This document shows positions 1 through 8,100 of a stretch of DNA of 57,846 nt, piece after piece. Both the position numbers and the translations under genes were made by a program. Origin of the DNA: Bacteroidales bacterium (lineage in GTDB: Bacteria; Bacteroidota; Bacteroidia; Bacteroidales; UBA10428); NCBI GenBank assembly GCA_016938235.1, contig JAFGVA010000021.1, forward strand, positions 1-57,846, in the 5' to 3' direction. The notes under the pieces were generated by a model, which was not told the origin of the DNA, made no database searches, and was given only the letters and a program-made list of their open reading frames with translations. Each line of letters begins with the position of its first letter. The stretch's first letter is position 1.

Positions 1-1
1 G

Positions 2-211
2 TTTACATCTAAAGCAATTATTACGGCTATAAATGAAAATATTCAGGAAAGCAGAAGAGAGTGGTTGTTATGGATGTTTGAAAGAGCTGGTTCAAAGAAT
101 GGTAATAATTCAAAATTCCAGTTTTGGCAGCAACATAATAAACCTATAATCCTGGATAAGAATCTCACCCCAGCCCTCTCTTTTCCACTGACGCGCGCAT
201 GTTGCGCGTGA
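2..211 (+). pseudogene. Truncated REP-associated tyrosine transposase (RAYT, Y1_Tnp) remnant
   Basis: An open frame enters from the left edge and carries residues typical of the C-terminal part of Bacteroidota Y1 transposases of the IS200/RAYT type (NIQESRREWLLWMFERAGS, then FQFWQQHN.PI). The family resemblance stops at about position 163. From 164 the frame runs through a 50-bp repeat that occurs again at 2553-2602, and it stops at 209-211. The usual family tail, with its HNNP-type motif, is absent, so the gene is broken at its 3' end by the repeat. The 5' part lies outside the window. RAYTs are known to be linked with REP palindromes, and such palindromes follow directly. The family call is from remembered motifs and is fairly firm; the protein is probably non-functional. 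Confidence 0.6.
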
Positions 212-213
212 CC
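164..213. repeat. 50-bp dispersed repeat with REP-like palindrome, copy 1
   Basis: This sequence recurs at 2553-2602 with a single mismatch. Its right end contains a palindrome (ACGCGC, 7-nt loop, GCGCGT at about 191-209). It sits exactly where the transposase remnant loses its coding similarity, so it marks one end of a rearrangement or insertion. Confidence 0.7.
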
Positions 214-280
214 TATCTATATTACCCTACAGCTTCTTTTATTATTCCCTGCGAACATAAAATCGCAGCCCTAAATAATG

Positions 281-343
281 GCGCGCGCATATTGCCCGTG
301 ACCCAATCCCATTAGCGCGCATTTAGCAAAGCGTAATGCGTGC
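281..343. repeat. REP-like palindrome cluster
   Basis: Two further GC-rich palindromic units stand out from AT-rich surroundings. One is at 281-301, a variant of the copy at 191-213. The other is at 315-343, with arms GCGCGCATT (315-323) and AATGCGTGC (335-343) that pair with one G-T wobble. A degenerate relative of the second lies at about 1613-1645. They resemble REP elements associated with RAYT transposases; no function beyond that is visible. Confidence 0.5.
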
Positions 344-912
344 TTATTGGAAACTGCAAAGCTATAAGGCAGTTATTTGCAATGTAGATTGATTATTGAT
401 TATGAATTGAAAACAAGAAAAGTGAGGCGAATAGCAACCTAAAATCCGCATGTTATAACAACTGACTCAACCATAATGCGTCATTGCGTGTGCAATGAAG
501 CAATCTTTTTGATACACGAGATTGCCACGCTAAGCTCGCAATGACGGAAGACATACGGAATTTAGGAGCAAATTCGTGCCATTTTTGAAAAGAAACTACA
601 AGCACAAATAAAAACCCACACCAGACATGGTTTGTACCGAAGTTTCCTACCAACCAACAGTAACAATAAATAACGGCATTGTATCACATCCTAAATGTCT
701 TATTAGCGATGGCCAAAAGTTGACTTCAGACAACAAGCCTGTAGGCCGGCCCAAATCCCTGCGGGCGTTGATGGCATGTGTGCAAAGGCCGACGATAATT
801 TGGGCGAGATTTTTCTTTGGTTCGTTTCTTTGCATCGAATGGCAAAGAAATGAACACAGCCCCTATTTATGTACTCCATGTATAATACATATAACCTATC
901 CAACTTCCGTCC
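312..912. repeat. Long dispersed repeat block, copy 1 (interrupted by a MITE-like element)
   Basis: Two segments here recur in the same order at 1609-2012. The first (312-382) carries GCAAAGCGTAA.GCGTGCTT and later a TTTGCAATG motif. The second (630-912) starts GTTTGTACCGAAG. The second segment contains a strong hairpin, CGTTTCTTTGC (823-833) with GCAAAGAAATG (842-852). Copy 1 has the 129-bp element at 438-566 between the two segments; copy 2 does not. The two copies flank the toxin-antitoxin genes. An open frame crosses this repeat into the antitoxin gene, but I regard it as non-coding. Confidence 0.65.
438..566. mobile_element. MITE-like element, copy 1 (11-bp inverted ends, 5-bp target duplication)
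   Basis: The ends are CCTAAAATCCG (438-448) and CGGAATTTAGG (556-566), inverted repeats with one mismatch. AGCAA is repeated directly outside both ends (433-437 and 567-571), as expected of a target-site duplication. Inside is a second inverted pair, GTCATTGCG (480-488) and CGCAATGAC (537-545). There is no room for a transposase, so it would be non-autonomous. A second member with the same ends lies at 2100-2257. Confidence 0.65.
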
Positions 913-1027
913 CCAAACCATCTTCTACGCTTGAATTTGTAATGTTTCGATGCAGGGTAGAAGAAAAACTAATTATATCATATACCAAAGTATCATTTAT
1001 ACAGAACAAAAAGAATGATTTTATCGT

Positions 1028-1035
1028 TAACTTTG
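1028..1035 (+). promoter_or_regulatory. Candidate -7 box of the toxin-antitoxin operon
   Basis: TAACTTTG matches the Bacteroidota -7 consensus TAnnTTTG and ends 23 nt before the proposed antitoxin ATG. No clear TTG -33 element is seen at the expected spacing. The match supports starting the antitoxin at 1059 rather than inside the upstream repeat. Confidence 0.4.
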
Positions 1036-1058
1036 TAAAGAACAAAAGTTATACTGTT

Positions 1059-1307
1059 ATGAATGCAGCAGAAATAAAACTGGACTTGTTTCGTAGGTTA
1101 GACAAACTTGACAGCAGTAAACTGGAAAAGGTGTATAATAAAATTATCAACTTGATAAATGCAGACACACCTCAAACGGAAACTTTATCGCCAGAGATAA
1201 AAGCAGCATTAGATGAAGCATTAGAATCCAGTAAAAAAGGCAGGGTATTTACACATGAAGAAGTTATGAAGAAGTCTAAAGAAAAATTCCCTAATCTTTT
1301 TAAATGA
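1059..1307 (+). CDS. Type II antitoxin of a ParE/RelE-like module
   Basis: This is a small 82-residue protein, rich in Lys, Glu and Leu, with two predicted helical stretches and a C-terminal HEEVMKKSKEKFP segment. That layout resembles the short antitoxins that precede RelE/ParE toxins in Bacteroidota, where the C-terminal tail wraps the toxin. The frame is open far upstream (to 627), but that part lies in a dispersed repeat and reads as junk. The ATG at 1059 lies just after a TAACTTTG box, so I chose it. The gene overlaps the toxin gene by 4 nt (ATGA), implying translational coupling. The family is inferred mainly from the partner, and no DNA-binding motif is obvious. Such antitoxins usually repress their own operon; that is not shown here. 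Confidence 0.7.
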   Translation: MNAAEIKLDLFRRLDKLDSSKLEKVYNKIINLINADTPQTETLSPEIKAALDEALESSKKGRVFTHEEVMKKSKEKFPNLFK

Positions 1308-1597
1308 AAACAATTAGCTGGACTGATTTAGCTTTAGCAGACTATCATAAAAATATCGATTATCTTTTGAAAGAATGGTCAGAAAAAGTGGCATTAACTT
1401 TTATTGATGATGTTGATGCGGTTTTAGTTGAATTAAAGAGAGGAAAAGTTGAGTTTAAAGAAAGCAACTACAAGAATATTAGAGAATGTGTTGTTTGCAA
1501 GCAAATTACACTTTATTACAGACACATCAATAAAGATAAAATTGAATTACTCAGGTTTTGGAATAACTATCAGGATGATAAAAAACTTAAGTTATAG
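1304..1597 (+). CDS. ParE/RelE-family toxin
   Basis: A 97-residue basic protein with the ParE/RelE layout. It opens with an ISWTDLALADY segment like the family's W..A..DL..I start, followed by a helix-rich middle (WSEKVALTFIDDVDAV). The C-terminal strand region has R..VV...ITLYYR and IELLRFWNNYQD, matching the usual ITLYYR...I.LL..W.N.Q pattern of Bacteroidota members. The start is fixed by the ATGA overlap with the antitoxin. ParE members poison gyrase and RelE members cleave mRNA; which applies here cannot be told from sequence alone. The pair stands isolated between two copies of a large repeat, a typical setting for a mobile addiction module. Confidence 0.8.
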   Translation: MKTISWTDLALADYHKNIDYLLKEWSEKVALTFIDDVDAVLVELKRGKVEFKESNYKNIRECVVCKQITLYYRHINKDKIELLRFWNNYQDDKKLKL

Positions 1598-1608
1598 ATT
1601 GGCTTTAC

Positions 1609-2012
1609 CACTAGTGCGTATTTTGCAAAGCGTAAGGCGTGCTTTTTTTTACTATAAAGCTTTAATTTAGGCATTTGCAATGCCAGATTTTGTGAGGAGG
1701 AACAAAAGATAAAAAAAGAAAGGGTGTAGTTTGTACCGAAGAATCCTGTAAACCAACAGTAACAATAAATAACAGCATTATATCACATCCAGAATGTTTA
1801 TTAGCGATAGCCAAAAGTTGTCAACAGACAACAAGCGTGTAGGCTGGCCCAAATCGCTGCGGGCGTTGATGGCATGTGTGCAAAGGCCGACGATAATTCG
1901 GGCGAGATTATTCTTTGCTTCGTTTCTTTGCATCGAATGGCAAAGAAATGAACACAGCCCCTAACTTTACTACCCCACCTATATTACACATCACCTATCC
2001 AACCTTCGACAC
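1609..2012. repeat. Long dispersed repeat block, copy 2
   Basis: This is the second copy of the block at 312-912, without the inserted element. It contains the GCAAAGCGTAAGGCGTGC segment followed by eight T's (1625-1650), which could also terminate the toxin-antitoxin transcript. It also contains the GTTTGTACCGAA segment from 1729 and the hairpin CGTTTCTTTGC (1921-1931) with GCAAAGAAATG (1940-1950). Both copies have the same orientation, so recombination between them would delete the toxin-antitoxin genes. Low-complexity CCCAGCA-type heptamers follow at about 2014-2042. Confidence 0.65.
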
Positions 2013-2099
2013 CAAGCATCAAGCACCCAGCACCCAGCACCTAACATCTAACCCCCAACTTCCTACAAAAGACTCTTTCTAAACTGGCGCGCGCATGTA

Positions 2100-2257
2100 C
2101 CTAAAATCCGCATGTTAACCGTCATTGCGAGCGCAGCGCGGCAATCTGCTGAATCAAAAAGATTACTTTAAGTGAGCTCCACTTTGTTCCGGTTGCTTCG
2201 TTTTACTCGCAATGACGCATTGGATGGGAGTTTGGGGAAAGACTTACGGATTTTAGG
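2100..2257. mobile_element. MITE-like element, copy 2, inserted into a REP-like palindrome
   Basis: Perfect 11-bp inverted ends, CCTAAAATCCG (2100-2110) and CGGATTTTAGG (2247-2257), match those of the element at 438-566. The first 18 bases are identical in the two copies. Inside is another inverted pair, GTCATTGCGAG (2121-2131) and CTCGCAATGAC (2206-2216). The flanks GGCGCGCGCATGT (2086-2098) and TTACGCGTGAC (2261-2271) look like the two halves of the palindrome seen whole at 2580-2602, so the element seems to have landed in its loop. No clean target duplication is seen at this copy. Confidence 0.65.
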
Positions 2258-2293
2258 ATATTACGCGTGACAAATTTTTTATTCCTCCGCACA

Positions 2294-2426
2294 GAGGGTG
2301 TCTAAAAAGTCCTTTTTTCGTCATCCTCAACTTGATTGGGGATCTCCTACTTAGGTGTACTACTGTTAATTAGGAGATTCCCATTTTCATGGGAATGACG
2401 TTGTTTGGGGCTTTTTAGACACCCTC
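2294..2426. mobile_element. 133-bp non-autonomous element with 16-bp inverted ends
   Basis: GAGGGTGTCTAAAAAG (2294-2309) is repeated as its exact reverse complement at 2411-2426. A second inner inverted pair (CGTCATCC... and ...GGGAATGACG) makes the whole piece able to fold into one long hairpin. There is no open frame, so it is MITE-like. It is seen once in this window, and no target duplication was recognised. Confidence 0.55.
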
Positions 2427-2552
2427 ATCCTTCACACGAAATAACAAATTGCTGCCATAATTTAACATACATTTACATGAGCCTGGGGAACCCCTTCAGG
2501 GGCCAAGGGTGAGCGAAGGCTTTTTGGAATAAAAATGTTTTCGCTTGTCCAA

Positions 2553-2602
2553 CTCACCCCAGCCCTCTCTTTTCCACTGGCGCGCGCATGTTGCGCGTGA
2601 CC
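2553..2602. repeat. 50-bp dispersed repeat with REP-like palindrome, copy 2
   Basis: Matches 164-213 with one mismatch; see copy 1. CCAACCT-type heptamer runs follow directly (about 2610-2633). Confidence 0.7.
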
Positions 2603-2634
2603 AACCCCAACCTCCAACCTCCAACCTCCAACTC

Positions 2635-2862
2635 CCATCACCCAACCCAACTAACACCCCCATACTTACCCATATATAATCTTTGAATAAAACGAACCTC
2701 AGCGTTTACTAATTACAAATTGATAGTTTAGCTAATCCAAATACATCCCAAAATCTACAGACTACAATCTTCATTACAAATTCTACATTCTTCATTATAC
2801 ATTCACTCAACTTCTAACCCCAAACATCCAACATCGGACTTCCAACTTCCGACTTCCAACTT
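2635..2862. repeat. Tandem duplication, unit 1 (~228 bp)
   Basis: This unit begins CCATC.CCCAACCCAACTAAC. A 124-bp stretch (2635-2758) is about 90% identical to 2863-2986. AT-rich ATTCTACATTCTTCATTATACATTCACTCAAC and a run of CCAACTT-like heptamers complete the unit, again matching the next unit. No coding frame is credible. Together with unit 2 it accounts for most of the space before the OmpH-like gene. Confidence 0.65.
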
Positions 2863-3099
2863 CCATCGCCCAACCCAACTAACACACCCGTACTTACCCA
2901 TATATAATCTTTGAATAAAACGAACCTCAGTGTTTACAAAATACAATTTGATAGTTTAGCTAATCCAAATACATCGTAAAATCTATATTCTAAATTTTTC
3001 ATTCCATATTTTACATTTTAAATTCTACATTCTACATTATACATTCACTCAACTCCCCACCCCAAACATCCAACTTCCAACTTCCGACTTCCAACTTCC
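2863..3099. repeat. Tandem duplication, unit 2 (~237 bp)
   Basis: The second unit follows directly on the first, in the same orientation, and ends in heptamer runs of the CCAACTT/CCGACTT type. Beyond it, at about 3108-3124, lies AAGACTCTTTCTAAA, which also follows a heptamer run near 2068-2084. The stretch 3100-3238 holds no gene that I can see. Confidence 0.65.
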
Positions 3100-3238
3100 A
3101 ACCTCCTTCCCAAGACTCTTTCTAAATAACTCTACTGCAATAATATTTCAGTAAAACTGTATTTATTTGAAATTGAATAAAAATGTACTTTAACAAAAAT
3201 GTATTATAGAAGAACTAATTAAGAATGAGGCGGTAATT

Positions 3239-3781
3239 ATGAAAAAGACTCAGTTGGTGATTAATGCAATACTTATTGCAGGCTTGGTGGCAGTAGTTGC
3301 TTTTCAGTTTTTAAAGAAAGACAAGATAGCATACGTTGAGGTAGGAAAACTAATGCAGGAATACAAGGGCATGAAAGCTGCCAGGGCAGAGTTCGAGAAA
3401 AAAACAGCACAATGGCAGGCAAATGTAGATACCTTAATTGCAGAATTTCAGGATGAGCTTAAAGCATACGAAAAAGAAAGAAGCAGAATGAGTTCTAAAG
3501 AAAAAGAACTTAAAGAAGAACTTTTAAGAAACAAGCAAATGCAGATAGGACAATATCAGGAAGCAATAAAACAAAAATCTGTCGATGAAGAACAGATATT
3601 AACCCAAACTGCCATTAACTCTATAAACGATTATATTGAAGAATTCGGTAAAGAACATAGTTATAAATTCATAATTGGTGCTACTGGCCAAGGCAACCTT
3701 CTCTATGCACTTGATAGATATAACATTACTCAAGAAATCCTTGCGGGACTTAATATGGATTATGAATTAGATAACAATTGA
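3239..3781 (+). CDS. OmpH/Skp-family periplasmic chaperone-like protein
   Basis: A 180-residue protein with an N-terminal hydrophobic segment (about residues 5-25, an uncleaved anchor or signal peptide), then IAYVEVGKLMQEYKGM. That is the usual start of the Skp/OmpH fold (VDxxxLxxxYxxxK). A long Glu/Lys/Gln-rich coiled coil follows at about 50-130, then a C-terminal strand region (YKFIIGATGQGNLLYA). Skp trimers hold unfolded outer-membrane proteins in the periplasm. The gene heads a stretch coding for a lipoprotein, a small barrel and a giant secreted protein, which would suit a dedicated chaperone role; that link is inference from position only. A 172-bp spacer separates it from the next gene, with no terminator visible. 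Confidence 0.8.
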   Translation: MKKTQLVINAILIAGLVAVVAFQFLKKDKIAYVEVGKLMQEYKGMKAARAEFEKKTAQWQANVDTLIAEFQDELKAYEKERSRMSSKEKELKEELLRNKQMQIGQYQEAIKQKSVDEEQILTQTAINSINDYIEEFGKEHSYKFIIGATGQGNLLYALDRYNITQEILAGLNMDYELDNN

Positions 3782-3953
3782 TATGTAGAAAGTTAAACAT
3801 AGCAGTATTTGATAAGGAAAAGAATGAAAAAATTTTACAGAGTGTTGTGCAGCAATCCCTTGAATTTTCTATAATGTTAGTCTTCATTCATAGTATTGAA
3901 GTCCTAAAATGTATTCAAAAAGTACGCCATGATGAAAAACCCTAAAAAAAAGA

Positions 3954-4559
3954 ATGCTAAATATATATAAATATATAAGCTTGTTAAGTATAATTATGCT
4001 TCTCGTTGCCTGTTCTCGTAAAATGACTTATGAAGAAATGGTGGAATACATTAACAACCCTAAATATGGTTGTATACAAGAAAAAATAGTAAATGGAATT
4101 AAATTTAAGGCAGTATATTATCCTTCAGAAATAATGGTTTACCATGAGGTTAGAGGCAAAGATAGCGTAACTACAGAGGATGTATTTTCGCTTCGAGAAA
4201 GATATAATAAACAGCACTACATAATTCTGTCATTTTCAAATGAAGGTAGAGATATTTTGAGTACAGCAACAGATAAACAGCAGTTTGAATTATTAATTCA
4301 GCAATTATCTTTTAAAATGGAACAAAATGTGCTTCTTACAAATTCCGAGAATGACACTTTAGTTTTCATAGATTCTAGATTTCCAAGGTATTTTGGTGTT
4401 AAAGATCAAAGCGATTTATTATTGATTTTTGAGCGCAAAAAATCAGAGATAGAGCACCTTAATTTATTAATTAGGGAATTTGGGCTTAGAACGGGTGACA
4501 TAAAGTTTAAATTATCAACTATAGTTAATGCAGTAATAAAAGAAAATGAATATAAATAA
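3954..4559 (+). CDS. Uncharacterised lipoprotein
   Basis: I do not recognise this 201-residue protein. It has a classical lipoprotein signal: a hydrophobic run (residues 8-17), then LLVAC with the modified Cys at position 20. The mature part is mixed alpha/beta and hydrophilic with no known motif. Its 3' end overlaps the next gene by 14 nt, so the two are probably co-translated. The frame and signal support a real gene. A role as accessory lipoprotein to the barrel and giant protein downstream is inference. Confidence 0.7.
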   Translation: MLNIYKYISLLSIIMLLVACSRKMTYEEMVEYINNPKYGCIQEKIVNGIKFKAVYYPSEIMVYHEVRGKDSVTTEDVFSLRERYNKQHYIILSFSNEGRDILSTATDKQQFELLIQQLSFKMEQNVLLTNSENDTLVFIDSRFPRYFGVKDQSDLLLIFERKKSEIEHLNLLIREFGLRTGDIKFKLSTIVNAVIKENEYK

Positions 4560-5166
4560 AATTAAACTCCTAATTATAACAATTGCTTTTGGCATGTTTG
4601 CAAATGCGCAGGATGTATGTTTTAATATAGGCTATGGTATCGCAAATTATTTAACCAATTCGAGTGTTGAAACCCAATATATTGCATCCCCAAAATTGGG
4701 ATTTGGTTATAAGCATAATATTGTTGGAAAACACTGGTTAGGAGCTAATTTAAGTTATATACGACGAGGCACTATACTTATTCAAGAAAATCAATTTCTT
4801 TTTAGCGAGACCGAAATGAAACTTAACTATTTACAGTTTGCACCAAACTATACAATATATTTTCTCAATAGATTGGAGTTAAATGTTGGTTTTAGCTGCG
4901 ACATTTATTTAAATGGGAATTATAATGAGCAATATACATATGACGGTGGACAAGGTTCACGCAAAGGAGATATAGATTATTATAAACGATTAGGATTAAG
5001 TCTTAATACAAGGATTGGATATCATATTGAAGTATCTGATAATTTATTTATAAATCCAGGTCTTCACTTTTCACAAGGGGTATCACCAATTAATGAAGTG
5101 AAATCAACTTATGATTATTATAATCAAAATATTATTATATCAGTAGCCATTATTAAAAGTTATTGA
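4546..5166 (+). CDS. Small outer-membrane beta-barrel protein
   Basis: A 206-residue protein with a signal peptide (MNINKIKLLIITIAFGMFANA, cleavage near residue 21). Alternating aromatic/polar strands follow, in the style of Bacteroidota outer-membrane barrels of the PorT/OprF-like group: LGFGYKHNIV, WLGANLSYI, LQFAPNYTIYF, LELNVGFSCDIY, LSLNTRIGYHI and LFINPGLHF. About eight strands are expected. It overlaps the lipoprotein gene and is followed after 1 nt by the giant RHS-like gene, so the three genes form one transcription unit. It might help export or anchor the giant protein; nothing in the sequence proves that. Confidence 0.7.
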   Translation: MNINKIKLLIITIAFGMFANAQDVCFNIGYGIANYLTNSSVETQYIASPKLGFGYKHNIVGKHWLGANLSYIRRGTILIQENQFLFSETEMKLNYLQFAPNYTIYFLNRLELNVGFSCDIYLNGNYNEQYTYDGGQGSRKGDIDYYKRLGLSLNTRIGYHIEVSDNLFINPGLHFSQGVSPINEVKSTYDYYNQNIIISVAIIKSY

Positions 5167-5167
5167 C

Positions 5168-8100
5168 ATGAACAAATCATTTTCAACCATCGTTTTTATA
5201 TTTGTTTCACAATTTATATTTATTAACCTAAGTGGGCAGAGCACAATTCAAGCACCTGAATATACCTCATTTGAGCCGGTTGATGCTGCTAACATGGTAA
5301 ATTTAATCGATGGGGATGTAACCTATAACATTCCCATTATGTATGTACCATCAAAAAGCAATGGTTTTCCAATAAGTTTGTTTTACCAAGCAGGAATCCA
5401 AGTAGAACAAGAAGCCTCTTGGGTTGGATTGGGCTGGAATATTAATTCTGGAGCTATAAACCGCTTTGTAAATGCTTTTCCTGATGATTGGAACGAAAAG
5501 TATATCAATCGTGTTTCCTATATCGATGGTTTTGTGCAGGAATCCAATTCCTTTAACTTCAAATCTTTTGCGACTGGAGGAGCCAGCGTTGGTGTATCTT
5601 GGGGATATAGTAAGTCGTTATATAATTACGAATCTTTTGTAAATTATAGTGTTGGATATGATGGTGCCAGCTTTTCAGCAGGCACCAATGGATTTGGAAT
5701 AGGATTTGATTTTTATGAAATAAATGGAGTGTCTTTTTCAGCAGATATTGGTTATGATACTAAAAACAATAAATTCTCCTATGGTGTTTCATCAACAATA
5801 GATGAAAGTGGTCTTGGCATTGGTCTCAGCAATGAAGGTACTTCAGTAAGTTGTATGGGTGTTAGCTTAAGTAATACCAAGAGTGGTGTTGGTTTTGGAA
5901 CACCTATTGGTGGGTTCAATTTACTATCAAATTCATTGCATAGTAGTAATATGCGAACTAGAGGTAGCGGATTTACCATACCAATACCTATTCCATGGGC
6001 TCGTTCTTTAATTACATATAGTCATATGCGCTATGAGTCGTATATCTATAAAACATCGACAACCAATGCTTTTGGCATTCTATACAGTGGTAATGCCATT
6101 TTAAATTTTAGTAATAGAGACCAAGTGGGTTTGCAAAAGCGGGATAGGGCAATGGATGCATATGCCAATCCTTTTAATGTTGAGAAATACAGAGATTCAA
6201 AGATAAATGAAAATTCTAATTGTCTAACTCATGCTGCATACGATGCATATGTTGTTTCGTCACAAGGAATTAATGGAAGTATATCACCTTTTATTTCAGG
6301 CATAAATAATTTGAATAAAGAAGGAGTAATTCTGAAATATCGTGATTCTGATGAAAGGCCCTTCGATGAAGATGAGGGACTGTATTACTGTAATTTCCCC
6401 AACACCAATAATTATGGAACTAGCAGTATGCATTTTTATTTTAATGGCGAAAGAACTGGCTATAGGAACTCTGGTAGCCCAGAAATAGTATTAGGATCAG
6501 TTACAAATCTTCTGATGGATGGTGTGAGTTTTGAAGATTACAGTAATATTCATGCAAAGGACGGTAGTTATTTTAATACATTAAATAATAGGCATGCATC
6601 TGATAATTTTGTTAAATGGTTTACTAATGATCAAATTAGATCTGGTGCAGCTAATTCATATGGTTTTATTGACGATGAAAGCATGATCTTGGCCAGAACA
6701 AACTCAGCAGACGAGGAATATAAAAAGTTTTTTGATCCAGATGGTATTGGTGGCTTTATGATTACAGCCATTGATGGGAAAACATATTATTATTCTATAC
6801 CAGTTTATAATTTTGAAACCTTTAATATTACTGAAAGAACAGATAAGATGGAGGTTTTTATGGACAGACAGCCTTCAAAATATGCTTATACATGGTTACT
6901 TACAGCAATTACTGGTCCCGATTACATTGATATTAATAATAATGGTTTAGATGATGACGATTATGGTTTCTGGATAAAATTTAATCATGGGAAATGGAGC
7001 GACGGTTATATATGGCGGAATCCATATTCCGGATATAATATGAATAAAGATGGGATTCATGGCAGCTATTCAATAGGTAGGAAACAGCTGTATTATTTAA
7101 ATTCAATAGAATCAAATACCCATATTGCATATTTTATTAAAAGTTTACGAGACGACGCATTAGGTACGTCAGATTTTACTAAAACGGTAAAAAGGGATAA
7201 AGAATATGTCTTTTCACCTTACCATGTAGATCTGATTCCCTGTGGTATTACAAATTACATTTGGTTCGAAGGGGAAGCGGTATTAACTTACACAATTCCA
7301 GAGAAGACTAAAAAGCTTAAACTCGATAAAATTGTTTTACTTTCTAAAGCTGATGGTCTTAATATTAGTCCTTCTCTTGGGGAAGAATTAGTATCGTCAG
7401 AAGGTGGCGACCTTTATTACAGCGATTTAGATAATTTAAGTTCAAATTTTGTAGGTATTAATGGAGGTTTGGATAATTTAGATCCATGTATTGCAAATAG
7501 AATAAAAGACAAATTTGGTCATTCAGAAACAAGAGATTTTGTTCAATACTATTCAGATAATGTAATTGATATAAATGATATTGAGACTTATGGTGAATCT
7601 GTTATACGTAGTAAGTCTTTGAATACTAAAGAATTTAGTTATAATTATTCCCTTTGTGAATCAAGCCAAAGCTCTGGTTCTTCTAATAAAGGTAAGCTTA
7701 CATTAACAGCAGTCAATAATCTTAGTAAAGGAGGTATGGACTTAGTTCCTCCTACCTCTTTTGAATATTACATTGATGGAAACAATAATTACAGCTCTGA
7801 ATTAGCTGATGATTGGGGTTTTCATAAAGACCTTCCTTGGCAATGGAGTTTAAAATCAATTACAAATGAATTAGGCTCAGAAATTTTAATAGATTATGAA
7901 TCTGATGATTATGCAACAGAAGCTGTTTTTAATGGTATTGTTGAAGAATTAAATCCTGATAATTTCTCTACACATTTAAGTAATGATATTATTGTTGTCG
8001 AATTTGATTTGCCGGATGGCTCACAGTATAGTGATTATTTTGAAACTAATAAGAAATATTTAGTAAAAGCTGAAATAGAATTTAACTATACAACTTATGA

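Noticed and set aside
627-1058. Long N-terminal extension of the antitoxin (226-residue reading)
   Set aside because: The extension lies in a dispersed repeat that recurs at 1729-2012 without coding continuity, has unlikely composition, and precedes a TAACTTTG promoter-like box. The start at 1059 is better.
2462-2650. Minus-strand open frame in the repeat field
   Set aside because: It is formed by heptamer runs and the REP-like repeat, with no coding character.
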